A stretch of 64,000 bases of DNA from a virus: the IMG/VR virus record IMGVR_UViG_3300020200_000009, positions 25,744-89,743 of that record; one strand, written 5' to 3'. A program made the position numbers and the translations under genes. Positions 37,879-46,834 of the stretch are shown piece by piece; position 1 is the stretch's first letter, and the number at the start of each line of letters is the position of its first letter. Under the pieces are notes generated by a model. That model did not search any database. It worked only from the letters and a program-made list of their open reading frames with translations, and had not been told where the DNA came from.

Positions 37879-40656
37879 ATGGCATCAACACAGCTTTCCC
37901 CAGGGGTTGTTGTACTAGAAAGAGATCTTACGAGTGTAGTAAACTCGACTGTCGATAATATTGCTGCCATCGTCGGCGCATTTGAAAAGGGTCCTGTAGA
38001 GCAAGTAACCACTGTCACTAGTGAGAAGGAACTTCTCTCTATCTTTGGTCGTCCAAACGACTATAACTACGAGTATTGGTTTTCAGCAGCGCAATTCCTG
38101 CTGTATGGTGGCTCACTCAAAGTAGTGAGAGCGTTTAACGCTTCCCTTAAAAATGCAATTGATAGTGCTCAGTTTGTAGTAAATAATTTTTCAGCATCAG
38201 ATACTACTCTGACTGTTGTTTCTGCAGTAGATTTTGATGTCAATGACATCCTTCTGATTGACGCTGAATTAATGATTGTGCAGAGTGTCTCTGGCAATAA
38301 CGTTGTTGTGCAACGTGGTCAGTTATCAACTTCTGCTGCTTCACACGCTGCTGCAGCGTCTATCACATTAATTGAGCCAGCTGGCACAGCAACTACAATT
38401 AATGAAGGGGCAACTTTTACAGCAACAGATACTACTCTGACTGTTACTTCTGCAACTACACTGGCAGGTGGCACCAACAGTTATATTAGAATTGACAATG
38501 AGTTACTGAGAATTAGTGGTGTTGCTGGTAATAATCTCACGGTGGCACGTGCACAACTTGGCACTTCAGCTGCTGCCCACACTGATGGGTCTGCAGTTAC
38601 TCTGGTTACTGCCACTGCCAATAAGACTGATATTAATGAGTCAACCGCCACTGGAGTTACTGCTCCATTGATTAGAAATCTTGCTGAATATGAAAGTGTT
38701 GTTGAATACGCAGCAAACCCATGGAAGTGGGCAGCAAGAACTGGTGGTAATTATGGCAACTCAATACGTGTTGTCATGACAGATGCTGGTCCAGACCAAG
38801 TTTTATATCTTGCTCAACCACCTTCAGCCCAATCTGAATGGGAGTTTGTGAATGGTGCTGAGGTTTCATATTCTGCTGCAAATATTTACGCTAAAGTTTA
38901 TAGTTACACAGTAACAATAACATTCCAAGATAACAATACCCTTATCGGATCATTTGATGCAGGAAACTTCTTCACATCAAACAGCGGTGGTGTAACTGGT
39001 AGAATAGTTGCATGGGATGCAACAACTCGTAGACTCGAAGTTGAACTTGATTCCACTGTTTCTGCTACTTTAGATCCTGGTGAGGTTGTAACCGAACTTG
39101 CAAATAATAATGGCGTTGCTGGTGCAGCAACTGGTGATTCTGGTAAAATTGAATCTATTACTCGCCAATTACGTATTGCCCTGAATAGATTGTCTGCTAA
39201 ATTCCAAGCAAACCAAACTGTCGTTGACGGTAACTCAAAAACAGCTTCTATTGTAGAAGTTGAATCAGATTATGAAACTCGTGCCTATGGTCCTGGACAA
39301 CTTTGGTCAGCTATTGCTCCACGTCCTACAACTTCTGCTTATATAGCAGAGCGTGGTGGTTATAATGACTTGTTGAATATTCTTGTTTTAGATGGTGATG
39401 GAAAACTGACTGGCACTCCTGGTGCTCTTCTTGAGAAGCACATTGGTGTTTCTAAAGCATCAGATGCTCGCTCGGCTCAAGGTGACAATATCTACTATAA
39501 GGATATGATTAAGACTTTCTCCAGCTATCTGCATTGGGGTAGTCATGAGACCAATAATATTTACGACTATGACCCTAATGCAAATGGCGATTTTGGTCTC
39601 TCTGGAATCAACCGCAACTTTGACCTGATTAAGTCTGATGATCCTATCGAAACTCTCGATGACCCACTGAATGTTAACCCTGCAGCAAAACCACTCCTTG
39701 GCACAAAAGGTCGTGCAACCGTTCGTTATACACTTCAAGGTGGTGTTGATGGATATAGCATCTCACGTCCTGATATCATTGGGGCATATAACCTGTTTGA
39801 TGACGCTGAGACAGTAGAGTTAGATTATATTTTGATGGGATCAGGAATGCAAACTCTGGCTGATACCGTTGCTAAAGCACAGCATATTATCAATATTGCA
39901 ACAAACCGTGCAGACTGCATGGCGTTTGTTTCCCCATATAGAAGTGATGTTTTAGGTCAAACAAATACATTTGATATTGTTAACAAGACGGTAGAATACG
40001 CAAACCAACTTGCTAGCACTTCATATGCTGTTGTTGATAACAACTACAAATACATCTATGACAAGTATAACGATGTATATCGTTACATTCCTTGTAATGC
40101 AGACGTTGCTGGATTAGTTCTTAGCACAACTCTGCAGCAAGAACCATGGTTCTCACCTGCTGGTTTTAATAGAGGTCGTTTGCGTAACGCTATCAAACTT
40201 GCGTATTCACCACTGAAGGCTCAAAGAGACCTTCTGTATGCAGCACGTGTTAATCCAATTGTTGCATTCCCTGGTCAAGGTATTATCCTTTTTGGAGATA
40301 AGACTGCTCTCAGTTATCAGTCTGCATTCGACCGCATTAATGTGCGTCGTCTCTTCCTGGTTATTGAGCAAGCAATCTCAGATGCAGCGAAATCACAACT
40401 CTTCGAATTGAATGATGAGTTTACTCGTCAACAATTCAAGAATGTTGTTGAGCCTTTCCTGCGCTCTGTGCAATCACGTCGTGGTATCGTTGATTTCTTA
40501 GTGGTCTGCGATGGCACAAATAACCCTGCAGAATCAATTGACCGTGGCGAGTTTTATGCTGAAATCTTTGTGAAGCCCACCCGCTCTATCAACTTCATCA
40601 CTCTCACCTTCACGGCAACGAGAACTGGTGCTTCGTTTACTGAGCTTGTCTCGTAA
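37879..40656 (+). CDS. 18: Tail sheath protein gp18
   Basis: A 925-residue contractile sheath subunit, started at the ATG behind an AAGGAG site. The N-terminus (LSPGVVVLERDLTSVVNST, AAIVGAFEKGP, GRPNDYNYEYW) and the C-terminal DGTNNPAESIDRGEFYAEIFVKP block are clear gp18 features. T4 gp18 has about 659 residues. Part of the excess is an insertion at ~residues 105-250 made of two tandem beta modules (DTTLTV start, DAELMIVQS / DNELLRISG core, LGTSAAAH turn). Another part is a linker region around residues 350-470. The insertions probably decorate the outside of the sheath. Confidence 0.93.
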   Translation: MASTQLSPGVVVLERDLTSVVNSTVDNIAAIVGAFEKGPVEQVTTVTSEKELLSIFGRPNDYNYEYWFSAAQFLLYGGSLKVVRAFNASLKNAIDSAQFVVNNFSASDTTLTVVSAVDFDVNDILLIDAELMIVQSVSGNNVVVQRGQLSTSAASHAAAASITLIEPAGTATTINEGATFTATDTTLTVTSATTLAGGTNSYIRIDNELLRISGVAGNNLTVARAQLGTSAAAHTDGSAVTLVTATANKTDINESTATGVTAPLIRNLAEYESVVEYAANPWKWAARTGGNYGNSIRVVMTDAGPDQVLYLAQPPSAQSEWEFVNGAEVSYSAANIYAKVYSYTVTITFQDNNTLIGSFDAGNFFTSNSGGVTGRIVAWDATTRRLEVELDSTVSATLDPGEVVTELANNNGVAGAATGDSGKIESITRQLRIALNRLSAKFQANQTVVDGNSKTASIVEVESDYETRAYGPGQLWSAIAPRPTTSAYIAERGGYNDLLNILVLDGDGKLTGTPGALLEKHIGVSKASDARSAQGDNIYYKDMIKTFSSYLHWGSHETNNIYDYDPNANGDFGLSGINRNFDLIKSDDPIETLDDPLNVNPAAKPLLGTKGRATVRYTLQGGVDGYSISRPDIIGAYNLFDDAETVELDYILMGSGMQTLADTVAKAQHIINIATNRADCMAFVSPYRSDVLGQTNTFDIVNKTVEYANQLASTSYAVVDNNYKYIYDKYNDVYRYIPCNADVAGLVLSTTLQQEPWFSPAGFNRGRLRNAIKLAYSPLKAQRDLLYAARVNPIVAFPGQGIILFGDKTALSYQSAFDRINVRRLFLVIEQAISDAAKSQLFELNDEFTRQQFKNVVEPFLRSVQSRRGIVDFLVVCDGTNNPAESIDRGEFYAEIFVKPTRSINFITLTFTATRTGASFTELVS

Positions 40657-40703
40657 TCTCTTCCCCCCACACTCCATCGCAATCTTAAAAGGAGAATTCA
40701 AAA

Positions 40704-41393
40704 ATGTCTAGTTACGACCTAACACAATATCCAGGGCAAACGGAAGGTAGACAGGTTAATGCACCTATTCTGGATTTCCGTAATAGAATTGGGGACCTTG
40801 CCCGCCCCAACCTTTTCCAAGTGGAAATTGGTTTTCCAAGCATTGTTGACGCAGGGACACCAAACTCTGGTGCTACTCCTGGGTCTAATGAGCAGCGTAC
40901 TCAAGAAACTTCTGGTGCATCTCGCGCTGGGTCTGGTGCCCAGTCTAGAGGTCTTGCATCTTTCTTGGTAAAGGCAGCAAACATTCCCGCTTCAACTGTG
41001 GGCGTGATTGAGGTGCCTTATCGTGGACGCACGTTGAAAATTGCAGGAGACCGCACATTCGAACCATGGACAGTTACTGTGCTTAACGATAAAGGTTTTG
41101 CACTTCGCTCCAAGTTCGAAGAGTGGTCAACTAAGATTCAAGCACTGCAGCAAAACATTCAGCAGGCTCGTGTAATCGCTGAGTATCAATCAGATGCAAT
41201 TGTGCGTCAGTACGACCGCCAAGGGGCTGTTGTGCGCTCGTATCAATTTGCTGGCATTTGGCCAAGTAATATCTCCGCAATTGACCTTGCATGGGATAGC
41301 AATGATACTGCAGAAGAATACACCGTTGAATTCCAAGTCCAATACTGGACCTACGCAAATGATACTAACGCTGGTAATGCTATTGCTAGATAA
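40704..41393 (+). CDS. 19: Tail tube protein gp19
   Basis: This 229-residue protein has the gp19 pattern: ARPNLFQVEIGFP, then LVKAANIPASTVGVIEVPYRG and the C-terminal EEYTVEFQVQYWTY strand. It polymerises as hexameric rings inside the sheath. T4 gp19 is 163 residues; the extra length includes a Ser/Gly/Thr-rich loop at residues ~52-90 (NSGATPGSNEQ region). An AAAGGAG site precedes the ATG. The codons here are more C- and G-ended than in the fibre genes, as in other highly expressed virion genes. Confidence 0.92.
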   Translation: MSSYDLTQYPGQTEGRQVNAPILDFRNRIGDLARPNLFQVEIGFPSIVDAGTPNSGATPGSNEQRTQETSGASRAGSGAQSRGLASFLVKAANIPASTVGVIEVPYRGRTLKIAGDRTFEPWTVTVLNDKGFALRSKFEEWSTKIQALQQNIQQARVIAEYQSDAIVRQYDRQGAVVRSYQFAGIWPSNISAIDLAWDSNDTAEEYTVEFQVQYWTYANDTNAGNAIAR

Positions 41394-41394
41394 G

Positions 41395-41402
41395 TATAAA
41401 TA
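41395..41402 (+). promoter_or_regulatory. Exact T4-type late promoter box TATAAATA upstream of gp20
   Basis: TATAAATA is a perfect match to the T4 late -10 consensus, 25 bases before the portal gene ATG in a 34-base gap. This is the best late promoter in the window. Confidence 0.65.
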
Positions 41403-41427
41403 AATGATAATGTAACGAGACAGTTAA

Positions 41428-43035
41428 ATGTCACAACTTTTTGGTTATTCACTTGATCGTAAGAAGAAGGGCTCCGAGAAGGGTCCTTCTTTCGTGCATA
41501 GCGATAATGACGATGCCGCACAACCGATAGCTGCGGGTGGTTATTTTGGTCAATACATTGACCTTGGAGATAATGCAAATAAAGAAAGCGATGTAAATCT
41601 AATTGGTCGCTATAGGGAAATGTCATTGCATCCAGAATGTGATGCTGCTATTAATGATATTGTTAACGAAGCAATTGCTGGAGATCTTGATGACCATCCA
41701 GTAGATATTGAGTTATCAAATCTTAAAGTATCAAATAGTGTTAAAAATAGAATTCGGGAAGAGTTTGGTAATATTCTCTCACTTTTAGATTTTGATAGAA
41801 AAGCATATGATATTTTCCGTCGTTGGTATATCGACGGTCGTCTTTTTTATCATAAAATGATTAATCCTGAAAAACCTCAGGAAGGAATTACAGAGTTGCG
41901 TTATATCGATCCTCGTAAAATTAAAAAAGTTGTAGAATTTGATAGACCAAAAGATCGTATTTCTCCAGCAGATCCTAATGCCATGGCTCTTATTCCTAAG
42001 GCAGTTGAGTATTTTATTTACTCACCCAAAGGATTAACTGGGTATGAAGATAGAGGTGTGAGAATTGCTCCAGATGCAATTTGTTTTGCACATTCTGGTC
42101 AGTTAGATATGCAACGTAATTTTGTATTATCACACCTCCACAAAGCAATTAAAGCACTCAATCAACTTCGTATGATTGAGGATTCTCTTGTAATCTATCG
42201 CTTGTCACGAGCACCAGAGCGTCGTATTTTCTATATCGATGTTGGCAATTTACCAAAACAAAAAGCGGAGCAATACTTGCGAGAAGTAATGTCTCGGTAT
42301 AGAAACAAACTTGTTTATAACGCGGATACTGGTGAGATTCGTGATGACAAAAAAATGATGTCTATGCTTGAAGACTTCTGGTTACCGCGTCGTGAGGGTG
42401 GTCGTGGGACTGAAATCACTACCCTTCCTGGTGGTCAAAATCTTGGTGAATTAGAGGATGTTAAATATTTCCAGAAAAAACTTTACCGCGCACTTAATGT
42501 CCCAGAGTCTCGTTTAGAGTCAGACTCTTCATTTAATGTTGGTAGGTCTGCTGAGATTACCCGCGATGAAGTTAAATTTCAGAAATTTGTTGTGCGTCTG
42601 CGTAAAAAGTTTAGTGACCTTTTCTCAGACTTATTAAAAACACAATTAGTTCTTAAAGGTGTTGTAACTCTTGAGGAGTGGGATGACATTAAAGAGCACA
42701 TTCAATATGATTTTGTTGCAGATAACTACTTCTCAGAATTAAAGCAACAAGAAATTATGAATGAGCGCATGGCGCTTCTTGCTCAAATGGACCCGTTTGC
42801 TGGTAAATATTTCTCTATTGAGTATCTGCGTCGCCAAATTCTGCGTCAAACTGACAATGAATTCAACGAAATTGATAAGCAGATTGGCAGTGAGATTGCG
42901 GATGGCAAACTCATTGACCCAATGGAAATGCAAAAAATGGAGCATGAGCAGATGGCAATGTCATTGCAACCTCCCGAACCAGATCCTGCGGAGCAAGGAA
43001 TTTCTCCGCAGGATTACAAAAAAGGAAATATCTAA
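41428..43035 (+). CDS. 20: Portal vertex protein gp20
   Basis: The 535-residue protein has conserved gp20 features: HPECDAAINDIVNEAI, RRWYIDGRLFYHKMI, ELRYIDPRKIKKV, and the WLPRREGGRGTEITTLPGG block, followed by NVPESRLESDSSFNVGR. It forms the dodecameric ring at one capsid vertex, nucleates prohead assembly, docks the terminase and later joins the neck. The length matches T4 (524). The C-terminus (EPDPAEQGISPQDYKKG) is polar. Confidence 0.95.
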   Translation: MSQLFGYSLDRKKKGSEKGPSFVHSDNDDAAQPIAAGGYFGQYIDLGDNANKESDVNLIGRYREMSLHPECDAAINDIVNEAIAGDLDDHPVDIELSNLKVSNSVKNRIREEFGNILSLLDFDRKAYDIFRRWYIDGRLFYHKMINPEKPQEGITELRYIDPRKIKKVVEFDRPKDRISPADPNAMALIPKAVEYFIYSPKGLTGYEDRGVRIAPDAICFAHSGQLDMQRNFVLSHLHKAIKALNQLRMIEDSLVIYRLSRAPERRIFYIDVGNLPKQKAEQYLREVMSRYRNKLVYNADTGEIRDDKKMMSMLEDFWLPRREGGRGTEITTLPGGQNLGELEDVKYFQKKLYRALNVPESRLESDSSFNVGRSAEITRDEVKFQKFVVRLRKKFSDLFSDLLKTQLVLKGVVTLEEWDDIKEHIQYDFVADNYFSELKQQEIMNERMALLAQMDPFAGKYFSIEYLRRQILRQTDNEFNEIDKQIGSEIADGKLIDPMEMQKMEHEQMAMSLQPPEPDPAEQGISPQDYKKGNI

Positions 43036-43038
43036 ATA
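43032..43038 (+). promoter_or_regulatory. Late-promoter-like CTAAATA box
   Basis: CTAAATA contains the gp20 TAA stop and lies 24 bases before the next ATG. It would drive the small core-protein gene and gp21. Confidence 0.45.
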
Positions 43039-43062
43039 GTATTATCGAATCCACACATAATT

Positions 43063-43263
43063 ATGCCTTCACAATCCGCGCTTGATATCGTCAATGCAAT
43101 TTTTGCTGGACAAAAAGACCTTTCAGACTATGTTGATACTGGAATGAAACTTGCGTCATTTGATAAAATTGCTGATAAAAAATTAAAAATTGGTGCAACA
43201 GTATTTGCACCACCAGAAGAAGAATCCGAATCCGAAGAGGAAGCAACCGATGAAACTGATTAG
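43063..43263 (+). CDS. Small acidic-tailed protein between portal and protease, possible prohead core protein
   Basis: A 66-residue protein with a helical N-terminal half (ALDIVNAIFAGQKDLSDYV) and a strongly acidic tail (PPEEESESEEEATDETD). In T4 the small core proteins gp67 and gp68 are encoded between gp20 and gp21, and gp67 is acidic and cleaved by gp21. Position and acidity make a gp67-like role plausible, but I see no specific sequence match. The end overlaps the gp21 start by 14 bases. Confidence 0.7.
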   Translation: MPSQSALDIVNAIFAGQKDLSDYVDTGMKLASFDKIADKKLKIGATVFAPPEEESESEEEATDETD

Positions 43264-43897
43264 AGAAGAGATTGAATCCGCTAAGGTAGTTATTACTGAA
43301 GGTAAAGATGGCAAAAAACGCCACTTTATCGAAGGTGTATTCCTGCAAGGCGGAATCAAAAATCGCAATAATCGCATGTATCCCGTGGAAACACTGGAGA
43401 GAGAAGTTGCTAAGTATAACGACAATTACATAAGTAAAGGTCGTGCTCTTGGTGAGTTGGGTCATCCAGATGGTCCTACTATTAACCTTGACCGCGTATC
43501 CCATTTGATTACTTCTCTGCAAAGAGAGGGTAATAATTTTATGGGTAAAGCACGTATTCTCGATACCCCTATGGGGAATATTGCTAAATCTCTTCTTGAT
43601 GAGGGAGTGCGCCTAGGTGTTTCTTCCAGAGGTCTCGGATCTATTAGAGAAGAAAGTGGTTTGAAAATTGTTGCTGACGATTTTATGCTGGCAACTGCTG
43701 CGGATATTGTCGCAGACCCCTCTGCTCCTGACGCTTTCGTTAATGGAATTATGGAAGGTAAGGAGTGGATTTGGAATAATGGCGCGATATGTGAGCAAAC
43801 CATAGATCAAATTAGACGCCGTATTCATAGAGCAGAGAAGATGCAAATGGAGGAAGTAAAACTTTCCGCGTTTCATCAGTTTCTCCAAAGTTTATAA
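43250..43897 (+). CDS. 21: Prohead protease gp21
   Basis: A 215-residue serine protease started at MKLIREEIESAKVVITEG, inside the end of the acidic-tail gene. Catalytic candidates are His in GELGHPDGP (~residue 72) and Ser in GVSSRGLGS (~125), as in the herpesvirus-like assemblin fold of T4 gp21. It cleaves scaffold, capsid and internal proteins after Glu, usually with Leu or Ile two residues before it. Sites of that type are visible in gp22, gp23 and the two putative internal proteins here. The length is close to T4 gp21 (212). Confidence 0.93.
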   Translation: MKLIREEIESAKVVITEGKDGKKRHFIEGVFLQGGIKNRNNRMYPVETLEREVAKYNDNYISKGRALGELGHPDGPTINLDRVSHLITSLQREGNNFMGKARILDTPMGNIAKSLLDEGVRLGVSSRGLGSIREESGLKIVADDFMLATAADIVADPSAPDAFVNGIMEGKEWIWNNGAICEQTIDQIRRRIHRAEKMQMEEVKLSAFHQFLQSL

Positions 43898-43900
43898 AAT

Positions 43901-43908
43901 AATAAATA
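43901..43908 (+). promoter_or_regulatory. Late-promoter-like AATAAATA box upstream of gp22
   Basis: AATAAATA lies 36 bases before the gp22 ATG in a 47-base gap, with an AGGAGA ribosome site nearer the start. Confidence 0.5.
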
Positions 43909-43944
43909 ACTATAGTAAATTGCAATTGTACCAGGAGACTACTA

Positions 43945-44979
43945 ATGTCGAAAGAGAATGAAACAATTCTGGATGAATCGAGTGTAACCGCTGGCGCAAA
44001 ATCTGCTGACCCCCAGAAAAAACTGGAAAATGAAGGCAGTAGTCTCGGCGGCGTACAAGACCTCGGTGGTCCTACCCCTCAAAACAGCAGACCAGATGAT
44101 GATAGTAATAAATTTAAAACTATCGCTGGCGGTAATGCACAACCCCCATCAACCAAGCCATCTGATGCGTCAGGCGACAAGCAAGATTCATTCAAGACTC
44201 GCCGCGAAGAAGGAGAGATTGATGGAGAAGTCATTGCGGAAGATGATGAAGCAGAAGAAAACATCATTGAAGTTGACCTGTCTGCAGATGTCGCTGCCCT
44301 TACTGAGGGTGAAGACCTGTCTGAAGAATTCAAAGAGAAGGCACGTACCATCTTTGAAGCGGCAGTAATCTCCCGCCTGAATGAGGAAATTGAGCGTATG
44401 CATCACGATTATGCTCGTGTCCTTGAAGAAGAAATTGAGACCGTTAAATCCGAACTTGCAGAGCAAGTAGATGAGTATCTCTCATATGCTGTGCAACAAT
44501 GGATGGACAGAAACGAAATCGCCATTGAGCACGGCATCAAAGCCGAAATGGCTGAGCACGTTATGGAAGGTCTCAAGCAAGTTTTTGTTGAGAATTTCAT
44601 TGAAATTCCCGACGAAAAATTTGACCTTGTAGATGAAATGCAAGTTCAAATCGAAACTATGGAAACAAAACTCAACGAGTCAATTGAAGAGAATATTGAG
44701 CTTTATAAGCATCTCGGAACTTATATCAAGAATGGGATTGTGGCAGAAATCTCCGAGGGTCTGAGTCTCACTCAACGTGAGAAACTCGCATCTTTGGCAG
44801 AAGCTGTTGAGTTTGAAAATGAAGAATCTTTCCGTATGAAAGTTTCTACTCTCCGTGAATCATATTTCTCAACTAAACCTGAGGTCACCACCGTGTCCGA
44901 AGACGTTCAAGTTGCGAATGCCCCCACTAGCGATTCAATGTCTGTGTATGTGCAGGCGTTGTCACGCTGGAACAAATAA
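43945..44979 (+). CDS. 22: Prohead core scaffolding protein gp22
   Basis: A 344-residue acidic, helical scaffold protein. From residue ~125 it follows the gp22 pattern (LSEEFKEKARTIFEAAVISR, then long Glu-rich helices and the IEIPDEKFDLVDEMQ segment). The first ~100 residues are a disordered extension rich in Gly, Asp and Ser. A site of gp21 type is visible at ALTE-G. gp22 fills the prohead core and is degraded to peptides during maturation. The ATG follows CAGGAGA. The order gp20-gp21-gp22-gp23 matches T4. Confidence 0.92.
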   Translation: MSKENETILDESSVTAGAKSADPQKKLENEGSSLGGVQDLGGPTPQNSRPDDDSNKFKTIAGGNAQPPSTKPSDASGDKQDSFKTRREEGEIDGEVIAEDDEAEENIIEVDLSADVAALTEGEDLSEEFKEKARTIFEAAVISRLNEEIERMHHDYARVLEEEIETVKSELAEQVDEYLSYAVQQWMDRNEIAIEHGIKAEMAEHVMEGLKQVFVENFIEIPDEKFDLVDEMQVQIETMETKLNESIEENIELYKHLGTYIKNGIVAEISEGLSLTQREKLASLAEAVEFENEESFRMKVSTLRESYFSTKPEVTTVSEDVQVANAPTSDSMSVYVQALSRWNK

Positions 44980-45014
44980 TCCTTTACCACTAATTAAATT
45001 CTTAGGAGCAAAAA

Positions 45015-46385
45015 ATGTTTAACGCAGAACACCTCCAGGAAAAGTGGAACCCCATTCTTGAGCATTCAGAGCTCGATCCCATCAAGGATACATACAGAAA
45101 GGCGGTTACCTCTATTCTTCTGGAAAATCAAGAAAAATTCCTTCGCGAAGAGCGTGGGATGCTTACAGAAGCGGCACCTACCAACTCATTGGGTGGCGCT
45201 GGTTATACAGGTAGCAGCACAGCAACAGGTCCTGTTGCAGGTTTCGACCCAGTGCTCATCTCCCTGATTCGTCGTTCGATGCCTAAGCTTATTGCTTATG
45301 ACATCTGCGGTGTGCAACCAATGACTGGTCCTACTGGTCTTATCTTCGCAATGCGCTCAACTGAAGGCACCGCTCGCGATATCGCTGCTGGAGCTACTGA
45401 GGCATTCTTCAACGAAGCAAACACCGAGCATTCTTCCGAGAATAGCGGTAACTCACTTGCTTCAAACACTCAAACAGGCACCAACCCTGGTCTCCTGTAT
45501 GATGCTGCAGCTCAGTACACCCAAGGTGGCACGGGTATGACCACTGCTCAGTCAGAAGCACTTGGTGATGCAGCAGGTAATCACTTCCGTGAAATGGGCT
45601 TCTCAATCGAGAAGGTAACCGTTACCGCTAAGTCACGTGCTCTGAAAGCAGAATACTCACTGGAGCTCGCACAAGACCTTAAGGCTGTGCATGGTCTGGA
45701 TGCTGAGTCTGAGCTGGCAAACATTCTGTCAACCGAAGTGCTGGCAGAAATCAACCGCGAAGTGGTTCGCACAGTGTATCGTATTGCACGTCCTGGTGCA
45801 CAAAACAACACCGCTAACGCTGGTGTGTTTGACCTTGACGTTGATTCCAACGGTCGTTGGTCGGTTGAGAAATTCAAGGGTCTGCTCTTCCAAATTGAGC
45901 GTGACATGAATGCAATCGGTCATGAGACTCGTCGCGGGAAGGGCAACATTCTCATCTGCTCTGCTGACGTTGCTTCGGCACTGTCAATGGCAGGTGTGCT
46001 TGACTACTCCAGCGGTATCTCTGCTGCTGTTGGTGGTCTGAGCAACAACGTAGATGACAACTCCAGCACTCTGGTGGGCACCCTCAACGGTCGCATCAAA
46101 GTGTATGTTGACCCATATTCGGCAAACGTTTCTGACAACCACTTCTATGTGGCAGGTTATAAGGGTGGCAGCGCATATGACGCTGGTCTCTTCTACTGCC
46201 CATATGTGCCCCTGCAGATGGTACGTGCCGTTGGACAAGACACCTTCCAGCCCAAGATTGGCTTCAAGACCCGCTACGGAATGGTTGCAAACCCATTCGC
46301 AGAAGGTCTGACCCAGGGTCAAGGTGCTCTCACCGCAAACGCAAACCGTTACTATCGCCGCGTGAAGGTTACCAACCTCATGTGA
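45015..46385 (+). CDS. 23: Major capsid protein gp23
   Basis: A 456-residue capsid protein. The N-terminal ~52 residues are the targeting/assembly peptide, with a gp21 site MLTE-AAPTN after Glu52. The mature part starts with GAGYTGSSTATGPVAGFDPVL and continues with LIRRSMPKLIAYDICGVQPM, GLIFAMRS, AEYSLELAQDLKAVHGLDAE and the C-terminal FKTRYGMVANPFAEG, all diagnostic of T4-like gp23 with an HK97 fold. T4 gp23 is 521 residues. An AGGAGC ribosome site precedes the ATG. Codon use is markedly C- and G-ended compared with the fibre genes, as expected for very high expression. Confidence 0.97.
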   Translation: MFNAEHLQEKWNPILEHSELDPIKDTYRKAVTSILLENQEKFLREERGMLTEAAPTNSLGGAGYTGSSTATGPVAGFDPVLISLIRRSMPKLIAYDICGVQPMTGPTGLIFAMRSTEGTARDIAAGATEAFFNEANTEHSSENSGNSLASNTQTGTNPGLLYDAAAQYTQGGTGMTTAQSEALGDAAGNHFREMGFSIEKVTVTAKSRALKAEYSLELAQDLKAVHGLDAESELANILSTEVLAEINREVVRTVYRIARPGAQNNTANAGVFDLDVDSNGRWSVEKFKGLLFQIERDMNAIGHETRRGKGNILICSADVASALSMAGVLDYSSGISAAVGGLSNNVDDNSSTLVGTLNGRIKVYVDPYSANVSDNHFYVAGYKGGSAYDAGLFYCPYVPLQMVRAVGQDTFQPKIGFKTRYGMVANPFAEGLTQGQGALTANANRYYRRVKVTNLM

Positions 46386-46411
46386 GCAATCGGACATAAA
46401 ATAATAAACTT

Positions 46412-46434
46412 AGCACCCTTCGGGGTGCTTTTTT
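46412..46434 (+). terminator. Rho-independent terminator after gp23
   Basis: GCACCC (46413-46418), a TTCG tetraloop and GGGTGC (46423-46428), followed by six T. It ends the head gene cluster, 27 bases after the gp23 stop. In T4 a terminator also follows gene 23. Confidence 0.93.
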
Positions 46435-46442
46435 ATTAAATA
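46434..46442 (+). promoter_or_regulatory. Late-promoter-like TATTAAATA box
   Basis: TATTAAATA begins in the T-run of the terminator, 21 bases before the next ATG, and could restart late transcription into gp3. Confidence 0.45.
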
Positions 46443-46463
46443 GTATATTATGAATAACCAGAG

Positions 46464-46661
46464 ATGCCTGGCGATACTCCAGTTACTAAACAAGAAGTTC
46501 AAGAGATGATTGATGCTGCTATACGCAAGCACAATCGGAATGCTTCTATTATTTCTATGTGTGTTGGTTGGTTTGTCCTTGCTTTGTTTGCTGAAGGACT
46601 TTTAAGACTTATAGGCGTTATCCCACCACTACTACCATGGCTCAACATTACCCTGAAATAA
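46464..46661 (+). CDS. Small single-pass membrane protein
   Basis: A 65-residue protein with a short N-terminal helix (VTKQEVQEMIDAAIRKHNR) and a hydrophobic stretch at ~28-60 (IISMCVGWFVLALFAEGLL, then LIGVIPPLLPWL), which may be one or two membrane passes. The end overlaps the next gene by 25 bases. No function known; a holin-like role cannot be excluded. Confidence 0.6.
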   Translation: MPGDTPVTKQEVQEMIDAAIRKHNRNASIISMCVGWFVLALFAEGLLRLIGVIPPLLPWLNITLK

Positions 46662-46834
46662 TCGGGGTCTCACTCTTACTAATATTTCTTGCTACAATGA
46701 CCTATCATGGAATCATGATTCATAGAGGCTTGCGGGGTTATAGACATCATGCAAGAGAAACAAATGAGTCGATAAATATGAGAAGAAGAATAGAAGAGTT
46801 ACTACAGGATAAAATATATGACGACCTGGAATAA
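46637..46834 (+). CDS. Small membrane protein with charged tail
   Basis: A 65-residue protein with an N-terminal membrane segment (IIGVSLLLIFLATMTYHGIM) and a basic-acidic amphipathic tail. It overlaps the preceding membrane gene by 25 bases and gp3 by 17. The paired overlap with another small membrane protein suggests joint function. No family recognised. Confidence 0.6.
   Translation: MAQHYPEIIGVSLLLIFLATMTYHGIMIHRGLRGYRHHARETNESINMRRRIEELLQDKIYDDLE

Noticed and set aside
37851-37880. Alternative upstream starts for gp18 (ATG at 37851, TTG at 37855)
   Set aside because: The ATG is in another frame, and the TTG lacks a ribosome site; AAGGAG precedes the ATG at 37879, where homologues begin.
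46450-46509. 19-codon frame starting at 46450 before the small membrane gene
   Set aside because: Very short, overlaps the supported frame at 46464 and has no other support.
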